A program made the translations under genes and the position numbers. Below are positions 31,912 through 42,265 of a DNA stretch of 64,000 nucleotides, piece after piece. Under the pieces are notes generated by a model. The model did no database searches and was not told where the DNA came from. It saw only the letters and a list, made by a program, of their open reading frames with translations. The stretch is from Trametes villosa (Eukaryota > Basidiomycota > Agaricomycetes > Polyporales > Polyporaceae), in contig PUDQ02000020.1 in assembly GCA_002964805.2 (NCBI GenBank), positions 1 through 64,000 of the forward strand, written 5' to 3'. Numbering within the stretch: position 1 is the stretch's first letter; each line of letters opens with the position of its first letter.

Positions 31912-34723
31912 CTAGCCCTGCGTCACGTCCTTGACCCACACCTGCAGCGCGCCGTACGAACAGGTGAACGAAGCCCATCCATCGGCGCCGACGCGCACGA
32001 CCTCGCCCTCGGGCGCAAACAGCGACCGGTACTCTGCATCTGCGTTCTCCTGGCATTCCATCAGCCCAAACGCGCTCCCGTGACTGACAAGTGAATGCCT
32101 CACCACTCCCACATCCATGCGAATAGTATGCACCGGTGTCTGTGTCGATCCTGCATCATCACCGCTTCTTGCCCCCATCAGCAACCCGGCCCTGCTTCTC
32201 TCCCATGTGAATGCGAGTTCTTGAGCCACACTCACCTCTCCTGCCCATCCTGCCCCTCCAGGCGGTCGGCGTTACTGATCAGCACCGCGCAGCCCGCGCG
32301 CTTCCCGTCGCCGCGGCGCGCGAAGCCGACACAGTTCGCCTCCTGGGGGTAGTCCACGCGGGGCCCGTACGCGAACTGCCGCCGCGCGTCCATCAGGCGG
32401 CGCACGCCGGCCGCGGTGCGCGCGTCGTAGCACTCCTCGTTCGGGTAGACGTCCCCGTAGAAGACGCACCTGCGGGGGCATTGGGGGAAGGGGCGAAGAT
32501 GCGAAGACGCGCGGTGGGAGAGGAAGAGGAAGGTGAGCAGATGTGATTGGCTCGTGAGAACTGGGGAGGCTGGACTTACGGGTGGCCCTCGCCGTAGAGG
32601 AGGATGAGCGCGTACGCCTGCAGCTTGAAATTAATGCCGACCTACGAAGGGGGTGAGGTCAGCACGGGGTATGCAGTGGGAAACGATGCGCCGTTTAGAG
32701 GAAGAGGGTGACGCACCCAACTCTCCAGTGTTTGTCCGATTTGCTGCGGGGAGGAACCGTGAGCGCGCAGCTCGGGAGCGAGGATTTACCAGGTAGCTAC
32801 CGTGCTGGGAATGCCGGGTCAGTACGGTCGCGAGGTAGGGCATGTGGGGACTCACTCGTGATTGTCCACGAAGGTGACTGCATCACCGGGTCGGAACTCG
32901 AGGATGGAGGAGTCGAGGATCTTCCTGAGGTCGTACTTTGAGCCCGCTTTGCTCGCGTTGTGGAGGTTGTAGTGCAGGGGGACGTCGAAGAAGGTGACCT
33001 GCAAAGAGCAAGTGCGCCGGTTCAGTAGATAGAATGACAAGTTCTGCTAGTGTTATTTACAAGGCCCTCGAAAACTCGGATGTATGGCTTGATGAGCTCG
33101 ATACTGCGACGCGCATTAGAAAGCGATAGCAGATTACTGCGGCCTTGCTCACTCGCTCGACCAATACTCGGCGACGGAGAAAAGGTCAGGTCGTCCAAGA
33201 GTCTCACGAACATGCTTGATCTGGCCGAGCACATGTCAGGGACTCATTGCATGTGTCCATCGAATGCGGAGGCACCTACGAGTTCCAGGAGGAATCGACG
33301 ATCCATATGTTTGATGGCGTCAAACCGAAATCCAGCGCCACCGGTGGTCTGTCAGTATGAGGTCAGTCATATATATTCCTGACCCGTCCGAAGTCGACGT
33401 CATACCTCCAACACCCAACTGCCCCATGTCAGAAGGTCATTCCGCACTTCGGGATGTCTATGGTCGATCTACGACGATGAGTATTAGCGAATGTCCTGCA
33501 GTCATATTGGACCCACTCACATCTATCCCCAGGAGGTAGTCATAGTTTCCTAGCTCAGCATCGACCCAGCGCGACCATCCCCTATTATTGGGGCCTGCGA
33601 TGCGGAAGACACCCTTGGTGCGAGTTCCATGATCCCAATCCAGTCCTGTGAACAAGTCGTCAGGCATGGACACGACTATAGCTGGCTGTATGCGCGGCTA
33701 CCTGTGAAGTGCTCGTGTGTCCACTTGAAGCTGCTGTACTGTGCGAGTGTCAGGTCGACAGCGGTTCAACGCGAAATAAGTACCGACTTTGTCGCCTCTG
33801 CCCAGGAAATCAAAAGCCGTCCAGCCCTGCGTCCGCCCGCTTAATTCAGTAGCCTCGAAAGAGAAGTTGTGTCGTTACCTCTATCTCGCGCGCCGGGGCA
33901 ATGTCTTTCAAGCGGTTATTAGGGTCAACGGGCACGGCCATGAACTTCTCCGGCCTGTCTGCTCCTAGTTTATGCTTTGGGCCGTCCGTCAGCCTCAAGC
34001 TCCGCAGAAGGTCGGGGCACCTCACGTTCAGGACTGCGTCTATGAGGACGTCTATGCCGTGGGCATTTGCCGCTGCGATGGCTCTGACAAGTTCTTCCTT
34101 GGTGCCCCACCGTGTCGCGATGGTGCCTTTCTGGTAGAACTCTCCTAGATCCCACTGAAGCCAGTTAGCACGTCATTCCAAAGGGGCTCGTGAGCCGAGT
34201 TGTGAGCCATAGCATTAGCAGACTTCACATAGTAAGATGTGCACACAACGGATGTATGCCATAGAGGTATGCGGCTTATACTGCTCTTGTGCTGATAGGC
34301 TGACAATTAAACGTAGGGTTCGCTCACCAAGTCGTATGCGTCATAGCCTTGCCCTTCCTAAGGGAAGTTCAGGACCCCATGTGAATTTTCACAAGCAGAA
34401 GGCACACCTTCCGCATTGCTTTATTCGGCGGCGGCAGCCACACCTGGGTAACACCGAGAGCAGCCAGGTTAGGTACCTCGCTCTCGAAGTGCCGCCACCA
34501 GCTCATCTGTGGGTGGCTACAATCCCATGTGAAGAACTGAAACTGTACGGCTGTTAGTCTACCAGCGTAGAAGGACTAATTGATAGGAACATACTGCTAA
34601 CGCGTTCTCATCTCCCCCTCTTGGGCTGAGCCTCATGCTAGGGAGTGCGGGGGCGGGGTATCTCCAGAAAGTCAAGGCCTCCCAGAGCTGGAGAAGGCTG
34701 TCGGAGAGAACATCCCAGATCAT
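31912..34723 (-). CDS. Alpha-amylase, glycoside hydrolase family 13
   Basis: Hydrolyses alpha-1,4-glucans. Conserved GH13 regions appear after splicing: region I DAVLNHKLGAD (a 51-nt intron between AAC and CAT is removed), region [13 protein letters not shown] with the nucleophile Asp, region III FSVAEYW with the acid/base Glu, and region IV FVDNHDTQIG with the third catalytic Asp. Region IV depends on a 4-nt microexon at 32801-32804. No signal peptide is visible after the ATG at 34723 ([12 protein letters not shown]...), so the enzyme may be intracellular, perhaps acting on glycogen or alpha-glucan; the start could also be a later ATG that gives MRLSPRGG. The C-terminal domain ends [15 protein letters not shown]. 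All catalytic residues are present, so I expect an active enzyme. Confidence 0.92.
32801..32804 (-). other. 4-nt microexon (CACG) in alpha-amylase gene
   Basis: Minus strand TCCCAG-CACG-GTAGCT. Upstream exon ends ...FVDNH plus GA; downstream exon starts CAAATCGG. The microexon turns GA+C ACG into Asp-Thr and yields FVDNHDTQIG. Flanking introns are 51 nt (32805-32855) and 57 nt (32744-32800). Confidence 0.85.
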
Positions 34724-34917
34724 ATCAGAGACCTATCGCAGAAAGGCCTGGTGATGGTCAAACGGAAGATCCCAGGCGAGCTATTCTTTCCGTCGCGTCC
34801 AAGTCCTCCACGTCTGCTTGAGTCGTCGCGCCTCGCCCGACGCGCTCCTCTGACGCGTGTCAGGTGCGCGTAGTGCCACATCGGGCATCCAAAATTCGGG
34901 CGCCGACTAGAGCGCGC

Positions 34918-34926
34918 TATATATAC
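34918..34926 (-). promoter_or_regulatory. TATA-like box upstream of alpha-amylase
   Basis: GTATATATAG on the minus strand, about 195 bp upstream of the chosen ATG. Confidence 0.45.
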
Positions 34927-35519
34927 TTCGCGCGTCGACGTGTCTTCCTCACCGTTGCGACCACCACGCGTCCCTGTGCTCTCTGTCTGCGTTCCGCACG
35001 ACCTTGGGGTATGGACCGGATGCGCTTCTTGAAGCTCTGTGGTGGGGCTGACTGAAAGCCTGCTTAATCGCTCCGTTGGCTCAGTATCAACGTCAAAACG
35101 GAGTTTCATGACTCGGCGACATATTCCATCTCTTCTTTGTAGTCTTGTCTTTGTGTAGAAAATTTCAACGTTCTCAGATCTCTATCAATCTATGCTCAGA
35201 CGCATCTCCCAACGAACGCTGCACTTGTGCTTGGGTCGGTTCAATTGTTATCTCTGCGTGAACTCGACTGTCCCTGCAGCACTGGCACGAAAAACCAGGG
35301 ATCCGAGGGGCACACGGAAGACTTAGACACTCGACAAGCTTCCATCCCGCAGAGCTCACAAGAAAGCATAATCATAGCATGGGTAGCCAACATCTACCAT
35401 ACATCCGGAACTCAAGTGGAGAATGCATGCAGCCTATGCCAAACCTACGAGCCATGTTCAGTATCATCATAGCTTCAGAAAGAAGGCCGACACTCACCTC
35501 ATATAAACCAATAAATAGA
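34927..35519. other. Intergenic, about 600 bases
   Basis: Upstream of the amylase promoter and downstream of the coiled-coil gene. No supported gene or repeat. Confidence 0.5.
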
Positions 35520-37856
35520 CTAGCGACGACGAGTGAAACTACCCAAGCTACCAAGTGCAGAAGCAAGGCTGGCTCGTGGTTGGGGAGCCTCCCCCTCCTT
35601 GACGGGTGACAGAACAGTAGGGATGTTCAGCCCTCCGTCGCCCTGAACACAGATATGGCGATCAGCATATGATACAGACCGCCCGTACATAGGGATGTCG
35701 AGAGTGCTAAGATGCGGCATACCTCGCCTATATTCCACTGGAAGGTCGCGGGCTGCGCGCTGGGGAACAAGTTGATCTTCCGTTTCTTCTTCTTGGGTAC
35801 CCCTGCGCCACCCTCCTCGTCCCCGTCGCCCTCAGGCTCCGAGCCGCCCTTGCCCGCGGAGCTCGAGGCCTTCGACGGTCGACCTGGAGGTCTGCCCCTC
35901 TTTGCGCCGGTGGTTGAGGACGACTTTGCAGCGTCGCTGTTCTTGGGCGGCCTCCCGCGCGGTCGCGGTGCAGGCTGATCCGTCTCCTCCTCCTCATCAG
36001 CTGCCTGTTTCTTCTTCGCCTTCTTCTTCTTTGCGGGGGCTTCGTCATCATCGTCAACGTCCTCCGCGGCTGCCTTCCGCTTCCCCTTCTTGGACTTCGG
36101 CTCGACGATTTGCACGTCGCTGTCGTCCGGCTCAGCAGCAGGCTTAGGCTTGTGCGGCTTCTTCTCCTTCTCTTTACCCTTGTCGTTCGACGGTTTGCGT
36201 GATGGTGCGGACGAAGGAGTTACTTCGTCCTCGTGGTCGGATGCAGGGCGTGCGCGGTCTTTAGGCTTAGGTTTGACCGCGGGCTTCGGAGGCGGTTCGA
36301 CCTCTTCGATTTCGTCGTCCTCGTTGTCTACGGGGGTGGGTACGGCCTTCGCTTTCGACTTGGACTTGGACTTGGCCGTCGTAGGGGGACCCTTCTTCTG
36401 CGTAGACGGGGTCGGCGGCTCTTGCATCACGACGTCGTCGTCATCGTCGTCCTCCACCGGTTCCGGTTCAGGCCGCCTTACTGACGGTTCCTTAGACTAT
36501 ACCAGCGTGAATAACAACATGCATGAGAGTGTGAGAGCAACTGTGCAACTGCAAGAAGGTGTACCGGTCTGGATGGCTTGGAGGAGGTCGCAGTCTCCGA
36601 ACGTGCGCCGGCCTCCGCGGGCGTCCGCGCTTCCTCGAGCTGCCGCTTGAGGGTCTGCACTTGAGCGTGAAGCTTCTCGTTCTGCGCTTCCGCCTTCTTC
36701 AGCTCAGCCTGGACGAGCTCTGCATCATCCTGCGCCTCCTCCGTCGCTTTCTACTCAGAGAGCCGGAGTCAGCGATCCGCACCGCAGAACGACCCAAAGA
36801 CTCGAGCACCGACCGCATGTGCCGTCCACGACTCCTTGTACTTGTCGACCTTGCGCTGCAGCTTCTCCACGAGCGCGTCCTGCGCCGCCTTTTCCTCCTC
36901 GCGCGCGGCGCGCTCCGTCTCGAGCTGCTGCACCTTGACCTCAAGCTCGATGCGCACCTTGCGGAGCGCCTCGAGGTCCGCGTTCTCGCGGCTCTCGAGG
37001 CTCGTCCACTTGTCGACCTGCCGCCGGAGCGAGGCGGCCGTCGCCTCGGACTCGGCGTACTTCTTCTGCAGGTCGTCGTGCGAGGTCTTGAGCGTGTCGT
37101 ACTGCAGCGTCACGCGCTCGAGGCTCTTGGTCGTGCGCTCGGAGGCGGCGAGGAGGGTCGTGCGTTCGGCACGGAGGGCAGCTAAGTCCGCCTAGGGACA
37201 ACAAAGAGTGTTGAATGCCGCCACAAACGGTAGATAAAGCTCAGATGTAGACGCACCTCAGCCTTCTCTTTCTCCTTGAGCGTATTCGCCTGCTCGTCCG
37301 CCATCTCGCTCAGGTCCTCCTCAAGCCCCGCGCACTGCGCCTCCAGCGCCGCCGCCGTCTCCCCCGCCTGCGCTTCCATCTCCTCCGCCAACTCCTCCCT
37401 CTCCGCCGCCGCCTCCGCCAGCTCCCGCTCCAGCTGCGCAACCCGCGCCTCGAGCTCCGTCTCCTTCGCCTGGAACATCACCAGCCTGAAATCCCGCTGC
37501 ATCCCGCGCAGCCTTTCGGCACGGAGCGCCTCGCGCGCGTCGAGCAGCGCCGCGCGCGCGCGCTCGAGCTCGTCGCCCGTGCGCAGGTGCGCGACGCGGT
37601 GCGCGATCTGCAGCGCGTCGCAGCCCTCGCGCCACTCCGCGCGCTCCGCCCGCCAGCGCGCCTCGATCTGCGCCGCGGCCGCCTCCGCGCGCGTGCGCTC
37701 GTCGTGCACGGCGGCCTGCAGCTTCGAGATCGTGTGCTCGAGCGTCTTGGTGCGCGCGACGAGCTCGGAGATGTGTTGCTGCTGGCTCCGGACCATGGCT
37801 TCGTCAGGCCCGACTGAGGGGCCGCCCCGCAGGCCGGAGGAGCTGTCGCGCATCAT
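35520..37856 (-). CDS. Coiled-coil protein with acidic/basic tail and AT-hooks
   Basis: I do not recognise a named family. Starting at ATG 37856, exon 1 (to about 37258) is nearly all heptad-repeat coiled coil rich in Glu, Ala and Arg. Exon 2 (about 36771-37194, starting ADLAALRAE) and exon 3 (about 36567-36752, ATEEAQDDAEL...) continue the coiled coil. The next exon encodes a highly charged disordered region with Asp/Glu runs, KSKSKSKAK and two AT-hook motifs, RPRGRPPK and KRGRPPGRPSK, then a KKKKRK nuclear-localisation-like cluster. The last exon ends at TAG 35520. AT-hooks bind AT-rich DNA in the minor groove, and the coiled coil suggests dimerisation, so a nuclear chromatin or scaffold role is inferred. 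Confidence 0.8.
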
Positions 37857-38638
37857 CGTGCTGCCGGGGAGGGATGCTTGGGTTTGGGCGGTGTGTTGCT
37901 GGTTCGATGGCGGGGGAGAGGAGCAGAGCGTGCATAGAAGCTGATAGGGTGTCTAGAGGAATAAAAACAGCTGGGGTAAGGAGCCCTCTTAGTAGCAAGC
38001 CTTCCAGGTTCTGAGCCGACAGCGACAAGTACTCGTAGGACCAGTTGGTTCGCCCGTCGTTCCGGAGCAGATGGTGGCCACAGCTAAAAGAACGCGCCAC
38101 GCGCTGGTTCGGCGCGATAGTGCATCACGTGCACGCGTTTAACCTGTGAATCGCGTCCGAGCAACGTCCGAGTATGCAAAGGTTCGTCTCTCGTACCGAG
38201 ATTGAGAGCATGTTGGGAAGACAAACATTATAAGAAGTAGGTATGCAGAGCTCCGGATTGTACAGATAAATTACATGCGGGAGAAGTATGTACAGGTGTA
38301 TTTACAGTCCAGAATAATATCCGCGGCCACGCCCGCATGCCGGGCGCGGACATCTCCTACAGAAATAGCGGACTTTAATGTGCGTTGCAATAGAGCAAAC
38401 TACAGCATACAGATACACATGCGGACTTATCATAGCTGTGGCGAGACCGATAGCAAAGAGAGCACAGACGTACCCCCGGCTCAAGCCAATTATGAGGCGG
38501 GCCTCGACCGACCTTCAAGCTTCCTGGCGTGCCACATCCAACGTCCTCTCTCTGGGTATCGGCATGGGTATCGTCCTGTCGTAGGCAGATTCATCTCGGG
38601 GGGAGGGCCCCCTCCTGGATCTCCGGTGATCCTGGCTG
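37857..38638. other. Intergenic, about 780 bases
   Basis: Promoter side of the coiled-coil gene and 3' side of the next gene. A plus ORF at 38275-38766 begins with ATG but has no recognisable features and overlaps the neighbour's 3' end. Confidence 0.45.
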
Positions 38639-40365
38639 TTATCCGCGCTCTATCACGTCCATCGCCGAGTCGAGGAGGACCTTCGGAAGCAGCAGCATCC
38701 TGTTCTCGAACGCATCCGTCTCCGCCCCAGTGTCGACAAGGCTACTCCGCGCGTCACGGCGCGTAAGACAACGCAGACCGAGCTCCGTCGTGCACAACAC
38801 CCGCCCGGTGTCCTCCGGATGCGCGACGTGTGCCTTCGCATGCCCGTATCCATGCCCGTTCAGCAGTACGCCGTTCCCGTGGGCGAGCCCGACGTCCGCG
38901 AGGTGCTCGTCGCCCTCGCCCTCGCGCATCTTGTTGAGCATGCGGCCCGCCTCGAAGGAGGCTCCGCCGTCGACGACGAGGACCTCGAACGTGGTGGAGA
39001 GGATATCCTCCCGAGTGACCCGGGCGAGCTTGTACACGGCCTCGGCGATGCGCCGCAGCTGCGTGTGCAGGGAGGAGTCGGATGTCGGCGCGTTGCCGGA
39101 GCCGCAGAGGCTGAAGACGGAGGCGGTCCACCGGTGCATAGTCGTCACTAGCTCCGAGACGGCGTACTCTTCGAGCCCGGGGTAGAGCATGCGTATTGAC
39201 CTGTGGGTCAGCGCACGCCATCGCGCGGACGTGGCTTGTGGTTCTGTATACACGCTCGGTTCACATGCGGTAGAAGGGCACTGAGACTGTTGTACGCACC
39301 GGTGGATTGCATATGACCGAGAATCCGCATGAGAAGTGCATCCAGCTTTGAGGGGAATCCGACGCAGAATAGCGAGAGCGAGCGAGCGCAACATGTGGCG
39401 ATGCTCGCTTGTAGGGCTAGCTGGACGAGGATGGGATCTTGGGCATGGTCGCGCAGCGCAAGTATCCGAGACAGTGCCGGCCCAAGCCACGGTGCGCCAT
39501 TCTCCTGGTCGGCAGTAATAACCAGAGACGCCTTTCCCCGGGACCGCTTCGCGAAGGTACACGAGTCCGTGGCGGACGCCGCGAAATGGGAGATCTCCGC
39601 ATTGAGGTCGTCGACGGCCTGGATGATCTGCGCCCCGGACCAGCCGTCCGTCTTGGTGAGGAACACGTCGAGGCTGCGCGCACGCGCGTGGTGCTCCGCC
39701 TCGAGACTCAGCCCAGGGCCGAACGGCGCCGGCGGCGCGTCATCCGAACGCCGCGCATACCGTCTTGTCCTGCTCCGGTCCCGATTCCGGAGATGACGCT
39801 CGCCCGCTCCCCACCCGTTCCCACCGTGGGGGCTGCCCGCATCGTCGTGCTCGCGGTCGGTGCCCGCCCCAGGGCTCTTCGCGCGGGCCTCGTCGCGCTC
39901 GGCGATGAGCCGATCGCGCTCGACGCGCAGCGCCTCGATTTCGCGGTCTTTCGCCCGCAGAGACTCCTGCATCTCGCGGAGGGTCTTCTCGAGCGCCTTG
40001 TAGCGCTCCGCAAGCTTCATCACTTCGGCGTGGACGTGGTTTCGTGCGGCGTCGCGCTGAGACAGAATGGAGTCGAAGCCAAGCGAGAGCGGGGGCTGGG
40101 GAGGGGTGCGAGCAGACGAGGGAGCAGTGCGCGCGCCGTACTGGGATATCCGTTCGCGGCGTTCGGCGGTGGCCAGCTTGATGCGGAGGGCGCTGCACTC
40201 GCGGGTGAGCTTCGCGATGGGGTCGGCGACGGGGCTGAGGTCTGGAGAGGCGTGGATGCGCAGGCGAGGGCGTGCAGATTGGGGCGCAGCGGATAAGATG
40301 GGCCCGCCGCCGCGGAGGGTGTAGAACTCGACGGTGGTGTCGGTGGAGACCTGGAGGCGCATCAT
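38639..40365 (-). CDS. Hypothetical agaricomycete protein with coiled coil
   Basis: Exon 1 begins MMRLQVSTDT at 40365. It has a central coiled coil (about residues 95-170) followed by a Ser/Arg/Asp linker. Then comes an ordered helical part including SGAQIIQAVDDLNAEISHFA, a block that, from memory, recurs in many mushroom hypothetical proteins. A GT-AG intron joins ...HMQSTGA to SIRMLYPGLEEYAVSELV. The rest is helical and ends DSAMDVIERG at 38639. No catalytic motif is visible. A short upstream exon in the 40400-40460 region is possible, because a GTAAGT donor sits just before the ATG exon. Function unknown. Confidence 0.7.
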
Positions 40366-42175
40366 GGCTATGAGAGAAGGGAGGGAGATGCGGGGAGAGG
40401 TGTGACTTACGATAGATGCTCGACAAGAGCTGATATGTATGTGCAGAGCAGACGCAGCGAGAGACGGTCGTGGTTGGTGCGGAGAGAGCTTCTCGGCACG
40501 CGGTTGCAGTCACTCAGCCCAGTGGCGGCGCTTGCTCGGAGATCATAAACGCGTGTCCTCAGCGTCTCCGCTCTTTCACCAGGAACCTCTCAGCTCTGGC
40601 TCAGCCCGCTCGCTATTCAAAATGTGGTGTCTGCATGTGCATGCACCGTAGACTGCATAAAACTCACCAGCGTGAGTTGTTTGGCTTGCAGTACTTTTGA
40701 TCCAAGAACCTTGAGAAATGGCAGTGTAACCATAATGTGCGGGGTATACGCGCGACGTCGTATTGAGGAGCCGCATGATCGCTGGCGCCGCCATTGAGGA
40801 TATGGACGTGAGAGCGACAGGATCCGTGGTCACAGCGATGGTGGCAGGAGGCAACTTGACGCGAACATGGTCCGGGGAAGAGGTGATCGACGCTCGCGAG
40901 CCTGTATCCCCGCACCACTCGCCTGGGCCCCCTTTCCTTCATCCTCATCAGGCTCGGAGTCATCTCGTCATTGTGCTGAGCTCGACGGGCGCGCGGTTAA
41001 AGGGTGAGCTAGGAATCCTACAGCCGCGAGGATCGGCCCCGCCCGACGAGAGGATGGTGCCCCCATACGCGTTTTGCAGGGTAAGCTTCGCCGGGGGACT
41101 CATCGGAGGCCAGCTGTTCCCTGGTCTGCACAAGTTGATCGCGGATCCGAGGTCCCCATGAGGATATTCGAGGCATCATGGTGGTGGTAAGTGAGTGCGC
41201 AGGCGGGGAGAAGGTTGCCGAGGTATGTCGTGCGCGCCCTCTCTTATATACCTCTATCGAAAACGTCGTAGCTTCTACCTCAATCCCTGTCAGGTTTGAC
41301 ATCCAGGACGCGTATGTTTCCACCAGCAATTCCCTTTTGCGGCCCAGACCGATCCCGATTTAGTCAGGAAGGCGGGAGGAGGGCGCACGATCGCGCAAGC
41401 TGGTTGCAGTGTGGCATACGTATATATACCCGTCGGGAGAGCCCCAACGTGTTCGCCGCTTTTCACCGTCTTCCACCACATTACGCTTGCGTCGCGACTC
41501 GCCATCGCATAAGTACGCCTCGTGCTTTTAGAGCCAATATCTAGCAGAGCGCTTCTCGTGTTCCTACACGCAAGTACACCCGACGCAAGGACTTCCACTC
41601 CGAGTTCCTCGATTACAGCCCCAGCAAGCTAGCCATAGGGTTTTCCTCGGTGTCCCTTAGCGCAGCGTGCCAGACGACGACAGCATCGATAGGTCCAGCA
41701 ATTGACGCGCAGCAGGTGTGTTCCCAGATGTGCTGCAGGTTCATGCCGTCATCCACTCACCGCCTTCAAGCTTCTATGATGTGCGCAGACGGTGTCTGTC
41801 CGTGCAGGGTGAATGTGAAGCAGTTCTCGCCGAAGGCACGAAGATGGCTCGAACCGCACCGCATAGCGAGAATGCGCCGATATCTGGCTAGGGGGCTCGA
41901 CGCGATCGTCATCGACTTGAAGCGGACTCGCCGCTGCCCTGGCCGTCCGCGACTTGCCCGAACGCGTCTCCAGCGCGCGGGGCGAGGCACGCCACAACCG
42001 CGTTTAACAGGCGTGTTTCTGACGTAAGCCGCCCGCGTTGCCCAAACGGTCGAGCGCGCGTCTCCGAACATTCACGGCGTCGAGGCAGGTCATCAATTAG
42101 CACCCCATGCCGCGTGTTTTCTCTCTGCTTCCCCCTTTTCCCCCACCAGGCTGAGCCAGCCCGCCCGGGCTTCCT
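40366..42175. other. 1.8 kb region, at most one small uncertain gene
   Basis: On the minus strand a TATATAAG (around 41240) precedes an ATG at about 41178 whose product starts MMPRISSWGPR. Open frames continue down to about 40580 with possible introns, but no family was recognised and the model is not secure. A TATATA at 41421-41427 could serve either strand. The remaining ORFs look like noise. Confidence 0.3.
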
Positions 42176-42180
42176 TATAA
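42176..42180 (+). promoter_or_regulatory. TATAA box of the Hsp70-like gene
   Basis: CCTTATAATC about 86 bp before the ATG at 42266, preceded by a C/T-rich stretch. Confidence 0.45.
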
Positions 42181-42265
42181 TCGCCTCTCCCACACACCTG
42201 CCCGATCTACCCGTTATCACCCTCTCCGTCCGCCGGCTGCTATCGCCCTCTCTTGATCGCCAACC

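Noticed and set aside
36090..36650. 186-residue plus-strand ORF and its neighbours over the coiled-coil gene
   Set aside because: Antisense of the charged tail; the minus strand has a consistent spliced model.
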